Assembly: GCA_937960785.1 (NCBI GenBank)
Contig: CALGOZ010000062.1
Location: 1 to 42,511 of the forward strand
Length of the DNA: 42,511 bases
Direction of reading: 5' to 3'
From: an uncultured Pseudogracilibacillus sp.
GTDB lineage: Bacteria > Bacillota > Bacilli > Bacillales > Amphibacillaceae
Shown here: positions 7,922 through 17,370 of the stretch, one piece after another
How positions within the stretch are numbered: the first letter of the stretch is position 1
Layout: each line of letters opens with the position of its first letter
Translations under genes and position numbers: made by a program
The notes under the pieces: model-generated
Told to the model about the DNA's origin: nothing
What the model saw: only the letters and a program-made list of their open reading frames with translations
Databases searched by the model: none

Positions 7922-8932
7922 TTATGATAAAGATTCGCCAACTAATTTCACTAAGTCAACGACACGGGCTGAATAGCCCCACTCGTTATCATACCAGGCG
8001 AGAACTTTCACTTTACGATCTTCAATAACAATCGTTGATAGACCATCGATAATCGCCGAATAATCGTTCGTCGTGTAGTCGATAGATACTAATGGCTCGT
8101 CGCTATAGGATAGAATTCCTTCTAATGAGCCTTTTGCTGCTTCTTTAAACGCGTTGTTTACATCTTCCGCAGTTACGTCTTCTTTTACATCGACGACTAG
8201 GTCAACTAAGGAGACATTCGGTGTTGGAACGCGTAAAGCCATTCCGTGAAGCTTACCATTTAAGTGAGGTAATACTTCACCTAAAGCTTTTGCAGCCCCT
8301 GTTGAAGTTGGTATAATCGACTGACCGCATGCACGAGCACGACGGAGATCTTTATGTGGATTATCTAAGTTTACTTGGTCTGTTGTATACGCATGAACTG
8401 TCGTCATTAAGCCATTTTCAATCGTAAAGGCATCATCGAGCACTTTTACGACGGGAGCTAGACAGTTTGTCGTACATGAAGCATTGGAAATAATCGTATG
8501 CTCATCGGCATTAAAGGTATCGTCGTTAACACCTAAAACGATCGTATTATCGACGTCTTTGCCCGGAGCAGTGAGGACAACTTTCTTCGCCCCGGCATCT
8601 AAGTGACGGCTTGCTCCTTCCTTAGAGTTAAAGACACCTGTTGCTTCGATGACGACATCGATATCATTTGCTTCCCATGGTAGTTTTTCTGGTTCACGTG
8701 AATCGCAATGTAAAATGTCCTGCCCATTAACTCGTAATCCTTGTTCAGTTGCTTCGACTTCACCGTCGAAGACACCGTGAACACTATCGTACTTAATTAA
8801 GTGAGCTAATGTTTCGGCTGGATAAGAAGCGTTAATTGCAACGACTTCTAAACTTTCATCTAAAATTGCTTGACGAAATACCATTCGTCCAATTCTTCCA
8901 AAGCCATTAATTGCTACGCGAGTTTTCCCCAT
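7922..8932 (-). CDS. gapB: NADP-dependent glyceraldehyde-3-phosphate dehydrogenase (gluconeogenic type)
   Basis: Phosphorylating GAPDH of 336 residues with NAD(P)-binding GFGRIGR at the start and catalytic Cys in SNASCTTNC (about 152). After the second strand it has INASYPAETLAHL, where NAD-specific GapA proteins have an Asp-containing NDLTD-like segment; loss of that Asp is typical of GapB, which works with NADP in the gluconeogenic direction. Position between coaE and nrdR is that of B. subtilis gapB. It is a single-gene unit with its own promoter and terminator and a candidate CcpN site. Confidence 0.92.
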   Translation of the reverse strand: MGKTRVAINGFGRIGRMVFRQAILDESLEVVAINASYPAETLAHLIKYDSVHGVFDGEVEATEQGLRVNGQDILHCDSREPEKLPWEANDIDVVIEATGVFNSKEGASRHLDAGAKKVVLTAPGKDVDNTIVLGVNDDTFNADEHTIISNASCTTNCLAPVVKVLDDAFTIENGLMTTVHAYTTDQVNLDNPHKDLRRARACGQSIIPTSTGAAKALGEVLPHLNGKLHGMALRVPTPNVSLVDLVVDVKEDVTAEDVNNAFKEAAKGSLEGILSYSDEPLVSIDYTTNDYSAIIDGLSTIVIEDRKVKVLAWYDNEWGYSARVVDLVKLVGESLS

Positions 8933-8984
8933 TACTATATCCTCCCAAAATATGTTACACAGTTATGTGCTATAGCCAAGAAAC

Positions 8985-8995
8985 AGTATACCATA
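8985..8995 (-). promoter_or_regulatory. gapB extended -10 promoter overlapped by candidate CcpN box
   Basis: On the minus strand, TATACT (8985-8990) is preceded by TGG, an extended -10 with no good -35. The 11-mer TATGGTATACT agrees with the CcpN consensus TRTGHYATAYW at ten positions. CcpN represses gapB in B. subtilis during glycolytic growth. The match is seen; the regulation is inferred. Confidence 0.55.
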
Positions 8996-9091
8996 TAACG
9001 AGAAAAAATATGTTATAAATCCCTTGTTATTTTGACTACATCAATTGTTCAACATTTAACAAGAGAAGTCAACAAATGTTATGTTACATTT

Positions 9092-9712
9092 TTATGTCTT
9101 TTTGTCGTCTTCGGGTAAAACATCCCAGTTTGCTAAAATATCAAGTAGTTGACGTTCAGATTCCTCAATCGTTCCGTTATTATCAATTACGGCATCGGCC
9201 CATTTTGCCTTTTCCTTTACATCGATTTGTGCATTTATTCGTTGCAATGCTTCTTCTTTGGTAATATGATCCCGTTTTAATATTCGTTCTAGTTGTACCT
9301 CTCGGTCCGTATAGACGACGATTACCTTTTCGACAAAATGAGTTAACTTGCTTTCGTATAATAGTGGGATATCAAGAACAACGCACGGTTCTTTTTGTTT
9401 CATATAAGCATCACGTTGTGCAAGCATTTCTTTACGAATAGCAGGATGGACGATTTCGTTTAGCGCTTTTCGTTTCGTTTCATCTTCAAAGACGATGGCG
9501 CCTAATTTTTTGCGGTCGAGGGTTTGATCTTCTTGTAAAATCTCTTCACCGAACGTCTCGACAATTTTTTCGTAGGCTTCTTTACCCGGTTCGACTACTT
9601 CCCTAGCGATTAAATCCGCATCGATTACTGGAATGTTTCTTTCGATTAATTTTTTTGCGATTGTGCTTTTTCCTGTTCCTATACTACCCGTAAGACCGAT
9701 AATTAATGTCAT
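9092..9712 (-). CDS. coaE: Dephospho-CoA kinase
   Basis: Last enzyme of coenzyme A synthesis: phosphorylates the 3'-hydroxyl of dephospho-CoA with ATP. The 206-residue length is normal. The P-loop GSIGTGKST is near the start, followed by DADLIAREVVEPG (substrate-binding Asp region) and the lid segment with QLERILKRD. The ATG is six bases after GGAGGGAGCAT. It lies 72 bases after mutM; ytaF, found between them in B. subtilis, is absent. Confidence 0.95.
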   Translation of the reverse strand: MTLIIGLTGSIGTGKSTIAKKLIERNIPVIDADLIAREVVEPGKEAYEKIVETFGEEILQEDQTLDRKKLGAIVFEDETKRKALNEIVHPAIRKEMLAQRDAYMKQKEPCVVLDIPLLYESKLTHFVEKVIVVYTDREVQLERILKRDHITKEEALQRINAQIDVKEKAKWADAVIDNNGTIEESERQLLDILANWDVLPEDDKKT

Positions 9713-9784
9713 ATGCTCCCTCCTACTTTCACAATATGTCTTTCGCCTAAAAGTTGTTACAGTTTGATTACTAGCAACTTACTC

Positions 9785-10612
9785 CTATAGTGATTGACAT
9801 TCTGGACAATAATGGGTACCACGACCCGCTACTTTGATTTTTTCAATTAAAGTGCCACAATGATCGCAAGGTTTTCCATCTTGACCGTAGGCATATAATT
9901 CCTGTTGAAACATCCCCATTTCCCCTTTACCATCTACGTAAGAACGAATCGTCGTTCCCCCTAAATCAATCGCATGTTGTAACACTTCTTTTGCTTTTAT
10001 ATAAATAGTTTCAATTTCTTGCTCGGTTAGGGTATGGGACCGTCGTTCCGGGTGAATATTGGCTAAAAATAGTACTTCATCGACATATATATTTCCAAGA
10101 CCAGCGATGATCGTCTGATCAAGTAAGGTTGCCTTAATTGTGCGACTCGTTTTTGAAAGTCGTTCTTTTACATATTCGGGGGTATATGTTGTTTCAAAAG
10201 GATCAGGTCCTAGTTGGTTTAACGGCTTTTTCTTAAACTCCTCACCGATCGGAAATACGTGCATCGTACCGAATTTACGCACGTCTTCATAACGCATATC
10301 CGTCCCATCAGTAAAATGAAAGACGACGTGGGTATGTTTAGTAAGAGGCTCATCTTTCGATACGATTTTATATTTTCCTTCCATACGTAAATGGGAAACG
10401 AGGACATATTCTTCTAAATAAAATAATAGAAATTTACCGCGACGAGCGATATTTGTAATCCGCTCATCGCGCACTTTTATACGAAATTCTTCATCATCTT
10501 CAGGATATTGGATAATATTCGACCAGTAAATCGATACATCTTCAATTTGTTTATCCAAAACAAGATGGGATAACGTTTTGCGGATCGTTTCTACTTCAGG
10601 TAATTCAGGCAT
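9785..10612 (-). CDS. mutM: Formamidopyrimidine-DNA glycosylase (Fpg/MutM)
   Basis: Removes 8-oxoguanine and formamidopyrimidines from DNA and cuts the abasic site. All key parts are visible: N-terminal PELPEVET with catalytic Pro2 and Glu3, a conserved Lys in RRGKFLLF (about 60), helix-two-turn-helix around ATLLDQTIIAGLGNIYVDE, and a C-terminal zinc finger CxxC-x16-CxxC (CDHC...CPEC). Length 275 is normal. It follows polA by 36 bases and is probably co-transcribed with it and coaE, linking base excision with gap filling. Confidence 0.97.
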   Translation of the reverse strand: MPELPEVETIRKTLSHLVLDKQIEDVSIYWSNIIQYPEDDEEFRIKVRDERITNIARRGKFLLFYLEEYVLVSHLRMEGKYKIVSKDEPLTKHTHVVFHFTDGTDMRYEDVRKFGTMHVFPIGEEFKKKPLNQLGPDPFETTYTPEYVKERLSKTSRTIKATLLDQTIIAGLGNIYVDEVLFLANIHPERRSHTLTEQEIETIYIKAKEVLQHAIDLGGTTIRSYVDGKGEMGMFQQELYAYGQDGKPCDHCGTLIEKIKVAGRGTHYCPECQSL

Positions 10613-10647
10613 TGTGACTACTTTCTCCTATTCCTTGTTGTTTCTTT

Positions 10648-13278
10648 CTAATCGGCTTCGTACCAATTGTTGCCGTACGTATAATCTACTTTCAACGGTA
10701 CATCTAACGTAACCGTATTTTCCATCACATCGGTAACGATATCAATCAACGTATCTATTTCTTCTTGCGGAGCTTCCAAAATGAGCTCGTCATGGACTTG
10801 CATTAACATGTTTGCTTGTAAGTCTTCTTCCTTCAATCGTCGATGTAAATCGATCATTGCCTTTTTAATTATATCGGCTGCACTTCCTTGAATTGGCGTA
10901 TTCATCGCTGTTCGTTCGGCAAAACTTCGGACATTGAAGTTTCGGCTCGTAATCTCTGGCAAATAACGGCGACGCTTCATTATTGTTGTAACATAACCGT
11001 CATGCTTCGCTTCTTGAACGATTCGTTCCATATATTCTTTTACTTTAGGATAAATCGTTAAATATTGATCGATAAATTGTTTCGCTTCTTTTCGTGTTAT
11101 ATTTAAATTTTGCGATAAGCCATAATCGCTAATACCGTAAATAATTCCAAAGTTTACGGCCTTAGCTTGTTCTCTCATGCTAGAAGTTACTTCTTCAAGA
11201 GATACGTGGAACACATCAGCTGCCGTTTGACGGTGAATATCTTTATCTTCTTTGAACGCCTTAATTAACCTTTCATCACCAGAAATATGGGCTAGGACTC
11301 GTAATTCAATTTGTGAGTAGTCTGCTGCAAAAATAACCCATTCCTCTTTCGATGGAATGAAGGCCTGACGAATTTTTCTTCCTTCTTCCAGACGAATCGG
11401 GATATTTTGTAAATTCGGCTCGACGGAACTTAGTCTTCCGGTCTGTGTTAGGGCCTGGTTAAAGCGGGTATGAATTTTATTTGTATTTTTATCAATCACT
11501 TTTAGTAAACCTTCGATATATGTCGATTGTAATTTCCGTAGTTGACGGAATAAAAAGATTTGTGGAATGATTTCATGTTTATCTTCTAATTTTTCTAATA
11601 CGTCTGCAGCTGTTGAATATCCAGTTTTTGTCTTCTTGATTACCGGTAAGTTTAATTTTTCGAATAAAATAACCCCGAGCTGCTTTGGCGAGTTTACGTT
11701 AAACTTTTCACCGGCTAATTCGTGGATTGTCGCTTCGATCGTATCGATTCGCGTTTCGAGTTCTTCACCCATATTTTTTAACCGATTAATATCAATTTGA
11801 ACTCCGTGGTGCTCCATTTCTGCCAAAATTGTCGCTAACGGGAGTTCTAAATCGGTAAATAGTTCGTACTGTTCATTTTCCTTTAGGCGTTCGATATACG
11901 TATCTTTTAATTGAAATACAGCAGTTGTTTTTCGAGCGACGTGATTGGCTACTTCAGAAAATTCAGGAACGTGTAGTTTCGCTCCTTTTCCATATACTTC
12001 TTCATCGTAATGAATCGAAGTAATATCGTTACGTTTTGCTATGGCAGGAATTTCGTCGTTATTGTCAGCTGGATTAACGATATAAGCAGCCAACATTAAA
12101 TCGAACGTTACTCCTTCTAACTTTATCCCTTCGTGCAATAAAGCAACTCGGTGGGCTTTGACGTCGTATACGTATTTTCTTTTTGTTTCATCTTCTAACC
12201 ACTTTTTAAATAGTTCTGATTCAGTGGCAACTTCTTTTGAAAAAACGTACGTTCCCTTTTTATTTGAAAGACCGATCGCTTCAATCGTCGCCTCGTGGTA
12301 GTTATCTGTGATCATTTCGATATGTAACGATGCTTCGTCCCCTAACATCGATTCGGTAATCTCATCGACGATTTCAAAAGTCATCTCCTCTAGTTCATCG
12401 GATGTACTTGTCGAACCGTCATCTAAACGTCTTAAGATTTGACGGAACTCTAATTCGTTTAAAAGCTCAAAAATATCATCGTACCTGTATCCTTCATACT
12501 CGAGATCGTCTTTTGTAATCGTTATAGGTGAATCCCGATGAATTGTCGCAAGCTCGCGACTCATATAGGCTGCTTCCTTATGTTTTTCTAAGTTTTCCTT
12601 TAATTTTTTACCGGATATTTCATCGAGATTGGCATAAACGTTATCTAATGTTCCGTATTGTTTTAATAATCGGGTTGCGGTTTTTATTCCTACTCCTGGA
12701 ACACCTGGGATATTATCTGAACTATCCCCCATCAGTGCCTTTAAATCGATAATTTGTTCCGGAGATAGTTCCATTTTTTCTGCTAATTTATCGGGTGTAT
12801 AGGACTCAACTTCACTAATCCCTCGCCTTGTTACATCGACGGTGACTTGATCGGATACGAGTTGTAATAGGTCTTGATCACCAGAAATAACTTTGACTTC
12901 CCAATTTGCCTCCTCAGCCTCTTTCGTTAACGTACCAATAATATCGTCCGCTTCATATAAATCAAGTTCATAATGAGGAATGTTAAAAGCTTCTAATAGC
13001 TTACGAGAAAGCGGGAATTGCTCTGAAAGCTCTGGAGGTGTTTTTTGTCGTCCACCTTTATACTCCTTGTATTTTTCGTGTCTAAATGTTGTTTTTCCCG
13101 CATCAAAAGCGACTAATATGTGGGTCGGTTTTTCTTCTTCTAAAATATTAAGCAACATATTTGTAAAGCCTAATAACGCATTCGTATAAACACCTTTATC
13201 ATTATGGAGTAATGGGAGTGCATAGAAAGCGCGGAATAGAATACTATTTCCGTCGATTAATACTAGCTTTTTTGACAT
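10648..13278 (-). CDS. polA: DNA polymerase I
   Basis: Fills gaps in excision repair and removes RNA primers from Okazaki fragments. The 876 residues comprise a 5'-nuclease domain (about 1-290, with DAGKTTFRHE, SGDQDLLQL and GDSSDNIPGVPGVG), a degenerate 3'-5' exonuclease-like domain (about 305-470) and the polymerase domain (motif A DYSQIELR, motif B within EQAKAVNFGIIYG, motif C QVHDELILE). The DxE pair of an active proofreading site is replaced (LHIEMITDN), so proofreading is probably absent, as in other Bacillus Pol I. First gene of polA-mutM-coaE. Confidence 0.97.
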   Translation of the reverse strand: MSKKLVLIDGNSILFRAFYALPLLHNDKGVYTNALLGFTNMLLNILEEEKPTHILVAFDAGKTTFRHEKYKEYKGGRQKTPPELSEQFPLSRKLLEAFNIPHYELDLYEADDIIGTLTKEAEEANWEVKVISGDQDLLQLVSDQVTVDVTRRGISEVESYTPDKLAEKMELSPEQIIDLKALMGDSSDNIPGVPGVGIKTATRLLKQYGTLDNVYANLDEISGKKLKENLEKHKEAAYMSRELATIHRDSPITITKDDLEYEGYRYDDIFELLNELEFRQILRRLDDGSTSTSDELEEMTFEIVDEITESMLGDEASLHIEMITDNYHEATIEAIGLSNKKGTYVFSKEVATESELFKKWLEDETKRKYVYDVKAHRVALLHEGIKLEGVTFDLMLAAYIVNPADNNDEIPAIAKRNDITSIHYDEEVYGKGAKLHVPEFSEVANHVARKTTAVFQLKDTYIERLKENEQYELFTDLELPLATILAEMEHHGVQIDINRLKNMGEELETRIDTIEATIHELAGEKFNVNSPKQLGVILFEKLNLPVIKKTKTGYSTAADVLEKLEDKHEIIPQIFLFRQLRKLQSTYIEGLLKVIDKNTNKIHTRFNQALTQTGRLSSVEPNLQNIPIRLEEGRKIRQAFIPSKEEWVIFAADYSQIELRVLAHISGDERLIKAFKEDKDIHRQTAADVFHVSLEEVTSSMREQAKAVNFGIIYGISDYGLSQNLNITRKEAKQFIDQYLTIYPKVKEYMERIVQEAKHDGYVTTIMKRRRYLPEITSRNFNVRSFAERTAMNTPIQGSAADIIKKAMIDLHRRLKEEDLQANMLMQVHDELILEAPQEEIDTLIDIVTDVMENTVTLDVPLKVDYTYGNNWYEAD

Positions 13279-13414
13279 CGAAATCCTCCTTAAAAAAAAT
13301 TAAAAGCTTTATAAAAAGAGTTACTAGCATAAGTTTCTTCATACTTTTACAACATTCTTCCTTTTAATTTTACCATAAATGGCTAGAAATAATCGAAAGC
13401 TTACATTTCATCAA

Positions 13415-13457
13415 TGAAAAAAGCCGTCCATAAATATTTAATTATCTTTTGGACGGC
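13415..13457 (-). terminator. Rho-independent terminator of phoPR, overlapping the phoR 3' end
   Basis: On the minus strand GCCGTCC (13451-13457) pairs with GGACGGC (13423-13429), followed by TTTTTT. The upstream arm and loop include the last codons and stop of phoR. Confidence 0.88.
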
Positions 13458-14836
13458 ATCACACGGGCTTGTTTCGGTAAATAAATCGAAAAGATCGAGC
13501 CTTCGCCTATTTCACTTTTTACATCGATTTTTCCACGATGGGCTTCGACAATATGTTTTACAATCGCAAGACCTAAACCCGTTCCCCCGGTTTCTCGGCT
13601 ACGGTCTTTGTCGACACGATAGAAACGTTCAAAAATTCGTGGCAATGCTTCTTTTTCTATACCGATTCCTGTATCTTCTATTTCCAGTAATACGTCATCA
13701 GCATTTTCTTTTACAGTGATGTAAACTTTTCCTCCAGCTGGTGTATAATTAATTGCATTCATAAAAACATTTAATAATATTTGTTTTACTTTGTCTTTGT
13801 CTGCTTCTAATTGAGCCGTCTCGTCAATAGACATATGTAATGTAATTGCACCTTGTTCTGCCCGTTGGGTAAAAAGGGGTAACAATTCTTCCATTAATTG
13901 CGCGACGTAAAAAGTCTCAATCGTTAATTTAGGTTCGTCTTTTTCGATTTTTGATAAAATTAACAAGTCATCAATTAGCAATTGAATTCGTTTGCTTTCT
14001 TTGAAAATTATTTGTAAAAAATGTTCCCGAGCATCTTCATCTTTATGCGCCCCGTCAAGTAATGTCTCGGCGAAACCACGAATCGATGTAATTGGTGTTT
14101 TTAACTCATGGGAAACGTTAGCAACGAAGTCTTTGCGCATTACTTCCAGCTGTTTAAATTCTGTAATATCATAAATAACGAGAACAGCCCCTTTTAATAA
14201 GTTTCTCTCGTTAAATATTGGCGCCCCGACAATTTCATAATAATTCGGAAGTTCTGTAGAAGATTTAGAGGAAAAAAGCTCTTTAACATGTTCTTCTTGT
14301 AAAAATATTTTTTGTACGGTGTGATGAATTTGCTCATTTTCTAATACGTCGTAATATAAATAACCGATATAATCTTTCGTCGACTTTCCAAACATCGAAA
14401 TAAACTTTCTATTAACTAAATGAATATAGCCTTTTTCATCGATTAAGACGAGTCCACTTTCAGAATTTTCTATAACTGTCGATAATTGTTTTGCTTGAAT
14501 TTGCTCCTGAATTGTAAGCTCACTTAAATTGCGAGCTAGTTGGTTAATTTTCTCACTCAATTCTCTGACGGCTCCTTTAGGTGTACCAGAAATACGAGCG
14601 TGATAGTTCCCTTCAAGGAGTTTATCCATCGTTTCAGATACTTTATTTAAAGGTTTAATATACGTTTCAAACGTATAAATAATAAGTATTAACGTCATTA
14701 AGAAAATAAAAATAAGGATCGCTAATAATATATAGCTGTTCGTTACAAAGGGAGATAGCACACTTCCAGCGATTATTAATACACCGAGCATAATTGCACT
14801 GTATGTGATTATTTTATTTGAAAAAAATCGTTTCAT
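13442..14836 (-). CDS. phoR: PhoR-type sensor histidine kinase, short-loop form
   Basis: Membrane sensor kinase partner of PhoP. Domains: two transmembrane helices (about 9-29 and 35-56), HAMP (about 57-110), PAS (about 115-225), HisKA with the phosphorylated His in FVANVSHELKTPITSIRG, and an ATPase domain with N-box (LLNVFMNAINYTP), DTGIGI and GGTGLGL. Only about five residues separate the two membrane helices, so the extracytoplasmic domain of B. subtilis PhoR (total 579 residues) is missing; sensing must be in the membrane, in the PAS, or by partners such as Pst. Start overlaps the phoP stop (ATGA). Confidence 0.9.
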   Translation of the reverse strand: MKRFFSNKIITYSAIMLGVLIIAGSVLSPFVTNSYILLAILIFIFLMTLILIIYTFETYIKPLNKVSETMDKLLEGNYHARISGTPKGAVRELSEKINQLARNLSELTIQEQIQAKQLSTVIENSESGLVLIDEKGYIHLVNRKFISMFGKSTKDYIGYLYYDVLENEQIHHTVQKIFLQEEHVKELFSSKSSTELPNYYEIVGAPIFNERNLLKGAVLVIYDITEFKQLEVMRKDFVANVSHELKTPITSIRGFAETLLDGAHKDEDAREHFLQIIFKESKRIQLLIDDLLILSKIEKDEPKLTIETFYVAQLMEELLPLFTQRAEQGAITLHMSIDETAQLEADKDKVKQILLNVFMNAINYTPAGGKVYITVKENADDVLLEIEDTGIGIEKEALPRIFERFYRVDKDRSRETGGTGLGLAIVKHIVEAHRGKIDVKSEIGEGSIFSIYLPKQARVMPSKR

Positions 14837-15525
14837 CTTGGATCATCCATTCGATAACCAAAACCCCAAACGGTTTTTATATATTTTGGTTCTTTACTAT
14901 TTTGTTCGATTTTATCCCGTAGGCGACTTACTTGCATATCGACAGTACGCGTATCACCAGCATAGTCATAGCCCCATACTTCATGAAGAAGTTCCTCTCG
15001 AGAAACGATTTCTCCTTTATGTTTGCTTAAATAGGCAAGGACTTCAAATTCCTTTCTTGTTAAATCGAGGAGCTCTTCCTGAATATAAGCGCGAAACCTC
15101 TTAGGATAAATCCATAAATCACCGACCCGAAGCACCTCCTCCTCTTCTTTTGAAGGTCGGTTCGTCCGGCGTAAAATCGCTTCGATTCTTGCAATGAGCT
15201 CCTTAGGACTAAAAGGTTTCGTCAAATAATCATCTGCCCCAGCTCGAAGACCCGTTATCTTGCTTTCCTCTTCTGACTTAGCCGTTAACATGATAATTGG
15301 AACATCATTACCCGTCTTCCGTATCTGCCTACAAACTTCCAAGCCATCAATTTCTGGCAACATTAAATCAAGGACGATGAAGTCCACCTTCTCTTCATTG
15401 ATCCGTTGCAGAACCTCTCGGCCATTATCAGCAACAATTGTTTTGTAACCTGCCTGCTCTAGATTATATCGAATCAAGGTGGCAATCGATGCTTCGTCCT
15501 CGACGATGAGAATCCTTAGTCCCAA
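14833..15525 (-). CDS. phoP: PhoP response regulator (OmpR family)
   Basis: Two-domain activator/repressor of the phosphate-starvation regulon. Receiver (1-120) with acidic pocket IVEDEAS, phospho-acceptor Asp in VLDLMLPEIDG (about 53) and Lys in TKPFSPKEL; winged helix (130-230) with recognition-helix segment DTRTVDMQVSRLRDKIE and the closing YIKTVWGFGYRM. TTG start (15523-15525) behind GAGGGG. It overlaps phoR by four bases. It follows pstB by 92 bases in the same direction with no convincing terminator between, so read-through from pst is possible. Confidence 0.93.
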   Translation of the reverse strand: MGLRILIVEDEASIATLIRYNLEQAGYKTIVADNGREVLQRINEEKVDFIVLDLMLPEIDGLEVCRQIRKTGNDVPIIMLTAKSEEESKITGLRAGADDYLTKPFSPKELIARIEAILRRTNRPSKEEEEVLRVGDLWIYPKRFRAYIQEELLDLTRKEFEVLAYLSKHKGEIVSREELLHEVWGYDYAGDTRTVDMQVSRLRDKIEQNSKEPKYIKTVWGFGYRMDDPR

Positions 15526-15617
15526 TACTACCCCTCACTTTTCATCACTCTTTATGTTTATTTTACAATGAATTGATTGAAAAGTGAAAAGGGAGCTTCC
15601 TAGATTGATATTCTTCC

Positions 15618-16454
15618 TTAGCCAAAGCGACCAGCAATATAAAGTTCTGTTCTTTCATCCGAAGGGTTAGAGAAAATAGTTTCCGTATCTTCTACTTCAA
15701 TCATTTCCCCATCTAGGAAAAAGGCTGTGCGATCAGATATGCGCTGGGCCTGTTGCATGTTATGAGTGACAATAACAATTGTATATTTCTCTTTCAAATG
15801 GTTAATAAGCTTTTCTACCATCATCGTCGATTTCGGGTCTAACGCTGAGGTAGGTTCATCCATTAAAATAACTTCCGGTTCGATTGCCAGACTTCTTGCA
15901 ATGCATAGCCGCTGTTGTTGACCTCCTGATAATCGATATGCATGGCTGTGTAATCGATCTTTTACTTCATCCCACAAATATGCATCCCGTAAACTCGTTT
16001 CCACAATTTCATCTAATAACTGTTTGTTTTTTATCCCGTGAATCTTAGGTCCGTAAGCTACATTTTCATAAATAGTTTTAGGAAAAGGATTTGCCTTTTG
16101 GAAAATCATACCGACTTGGGTACGTAAAGCTTCTACCTTAACAGAAGGATGAAAAATACTTTGGCCATTATACGTAATCGTTCCTTGGGTTCGAACCCCT
16201 GGATTTAACTCAATCATCCGGTTTAATGTTTTGAGAAAGGTTGACTTCCCACACCCCGATGGTCCAATGATGGCAGTAACTTCATTTTTATGAATCGTTA
16301 GATCAATTCCTTTAAGGGCATGGACATCAGCATAATAGACGTGTAAATCCTTCGTTTCATAGATAGCTTCGGACCTTGCTTTCTTTCCTTCTAATACGGC
16401 AAACTGCTTGCTTTCTTCTAATACAGGAACAAATTCTTTCACATTCACTGTCAT
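15618..16454 (-). CDS. pstB: Phosphate ABC transporter ATP-binding protein PstB
   Basis: ATPase of the high-affinity phosphate importer PstSCAB. Walker A GPSGCGKST, Q-loop around MIFQKANPFPKT (typical of PstB), signature LSGGQQQRL, Walker B VILMDEP, and switch His in VTHNMQQAQR are intact. Length 278 includes an extra N-terminal segment of about 25 residues. Fourieth and last pst gene here, 14 bases after pstA. Only one pstB is present, whereas B. subtilis has two, and no phoU follows. Confidence 0.96.
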   Translation of the reverse strand: MTVNVKEFVPVLEESKQFAVLEGKKARSEAIYETKDLHVYYADVHALKGIDLTIHKNEVTAIIGPSGCGKSTFLKTLNRMIELNPGVRTQGTITYNGQSIFHPSVKVEALRTQVGMIFQKANPFPKTIYENVAYGPKIHGIKNKQLLDEIVETSLRDAYLWDEVKDRLHSHAYRLSGGQQQRLCIARSLAIEPEVILMDEPTSALDPKSTMMVEKLINHLKEKYTIVIVTHNMQQAQRISDRTAFFLDGEMIEVEDTETIFSNPSDERTELYIAGRFG

Positions 16455-16468
16455 TTTGATCCCTCTTT

Positions 16469-17356
16469 CTAATGATTATACTTTTCATAGCGTCTTCGAA
16501 TTAATACAGCTATGATATTTAAGACGAGTAACAAGCTTAATAAAACGATAATAGTCGCAGCAGCTAAATTTGCATACTCTGCAATCAATGCGGAATCTAA
16601 AGTCCAATAATAAATCTGCATAGGCAAGGTAGTAAACTTATCAAAGATACCCATTGGTAGAGGTAATAGCAAGGTAGGAATACCTATAACGACTAAGGGA
16701 GCTGTTTCGCCTATTGCCCGGGAAATGGCTAAAATAGAACCGGTCATAATGCTAGGTAGGGCTGCGGGTAGAACGACGCTCTGTATCGCTTGGCCCTTTG
16801 TGGCTCCCATGCCATAGGCCGCTTCCACTAAATCAGCCGGTATCGCCCGAAGCGCTTCCTGCGCCGTAACGATAGCAATAGGCAAAATGAGAAGGGAAAT
16901 TGTTAATCCCCCAGCTAATACGACATTACCTAACTCCATCCCCCGTACAAAAAGAGTTAGCCCTAAAATCCCGTAAACAATGGAGGGCACTCCAGCTAAA
17001 TTTGCAATATTTAATGATAGGATTGTCTTTAGTCGATTTTCCTTCATATAAAACTCTAAATAAATCGCTGTACAGACACCGAACAAAAAGGTAATTGGCG
17101 TGACGACCGCCATCAACCATAACGTACCTAAAATTGCTCCTAAAATCCCTGCCGTATTTGGATCAGTCGATAGTCTCCCCGTTAAAAAGTTCCAATTTAT
17201 TGCTGGAATACCTTCTGTAACGACCCTCACGATTAAAAGAATGAGCATCAATACACTAAAAGCTGTAGCTAACATCGTCACAAACCTCGCCACATAATCG
17301 AGCCAAACTCTTACTTTTCCTCTTCTTTTACTTATTAAAACATCCATATATTCCAT
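16469..17356 (-). CDS. pstA: Phosphate ABC transporter permease PstA
   Basis: One of the two membrane subunits of the phosphate importer. The 295 residues hold about six transmembrane helices; the cytoplasmic coupling motif lies around EAAYGMGATKGQAIQSVVLPAA, and the conserved ISRAIGETAPL segment follows. It begins 14 bases after pstC and is followed by pstB at the same distance, consistent with a single operon. An ATG four codons in (MDVLISK) is a possible alternative start. Confidence 0.94.
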   Translation of the reverse strand: MEYMDVLISKRRGKVRVWLDYVARFVTMLATAFSVLMLILLIVRVVTEGIPAINWNFLTGRLSTDPNTAGILGAILGTLWLMAVVTPITFLFGVCTAIYLEFYMKENRLKTILSLNIANLAGVPSIVYGILGLTLFVRGMELGNVVLAGGLTISLLILPIAIVTAQEALRAIPADLVEAAYGMGATKGQAIQSVVLPAALPSIMTGSILAISRAIGETAPLVVIGIPTLLLPLPMGIFDKFTTLPMQIYYWTLDSALIAEYANLAAATIIVLLSLLLVLNIIAVLIRRRYEKYNH

Positions 17357-17370
17357 TTCAACTACTTCCT

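Noticed and set aside
14830..14840. Frameshift between phoP and phoR
   Set aside because: The overlap is a standard ATGA stop-start, and both proteins are complete.
15600..15625. Terminator between pstB and phoP
   Set aside because: Only a very short GGA/TCC stem with a weak T-run is present; not convincing.
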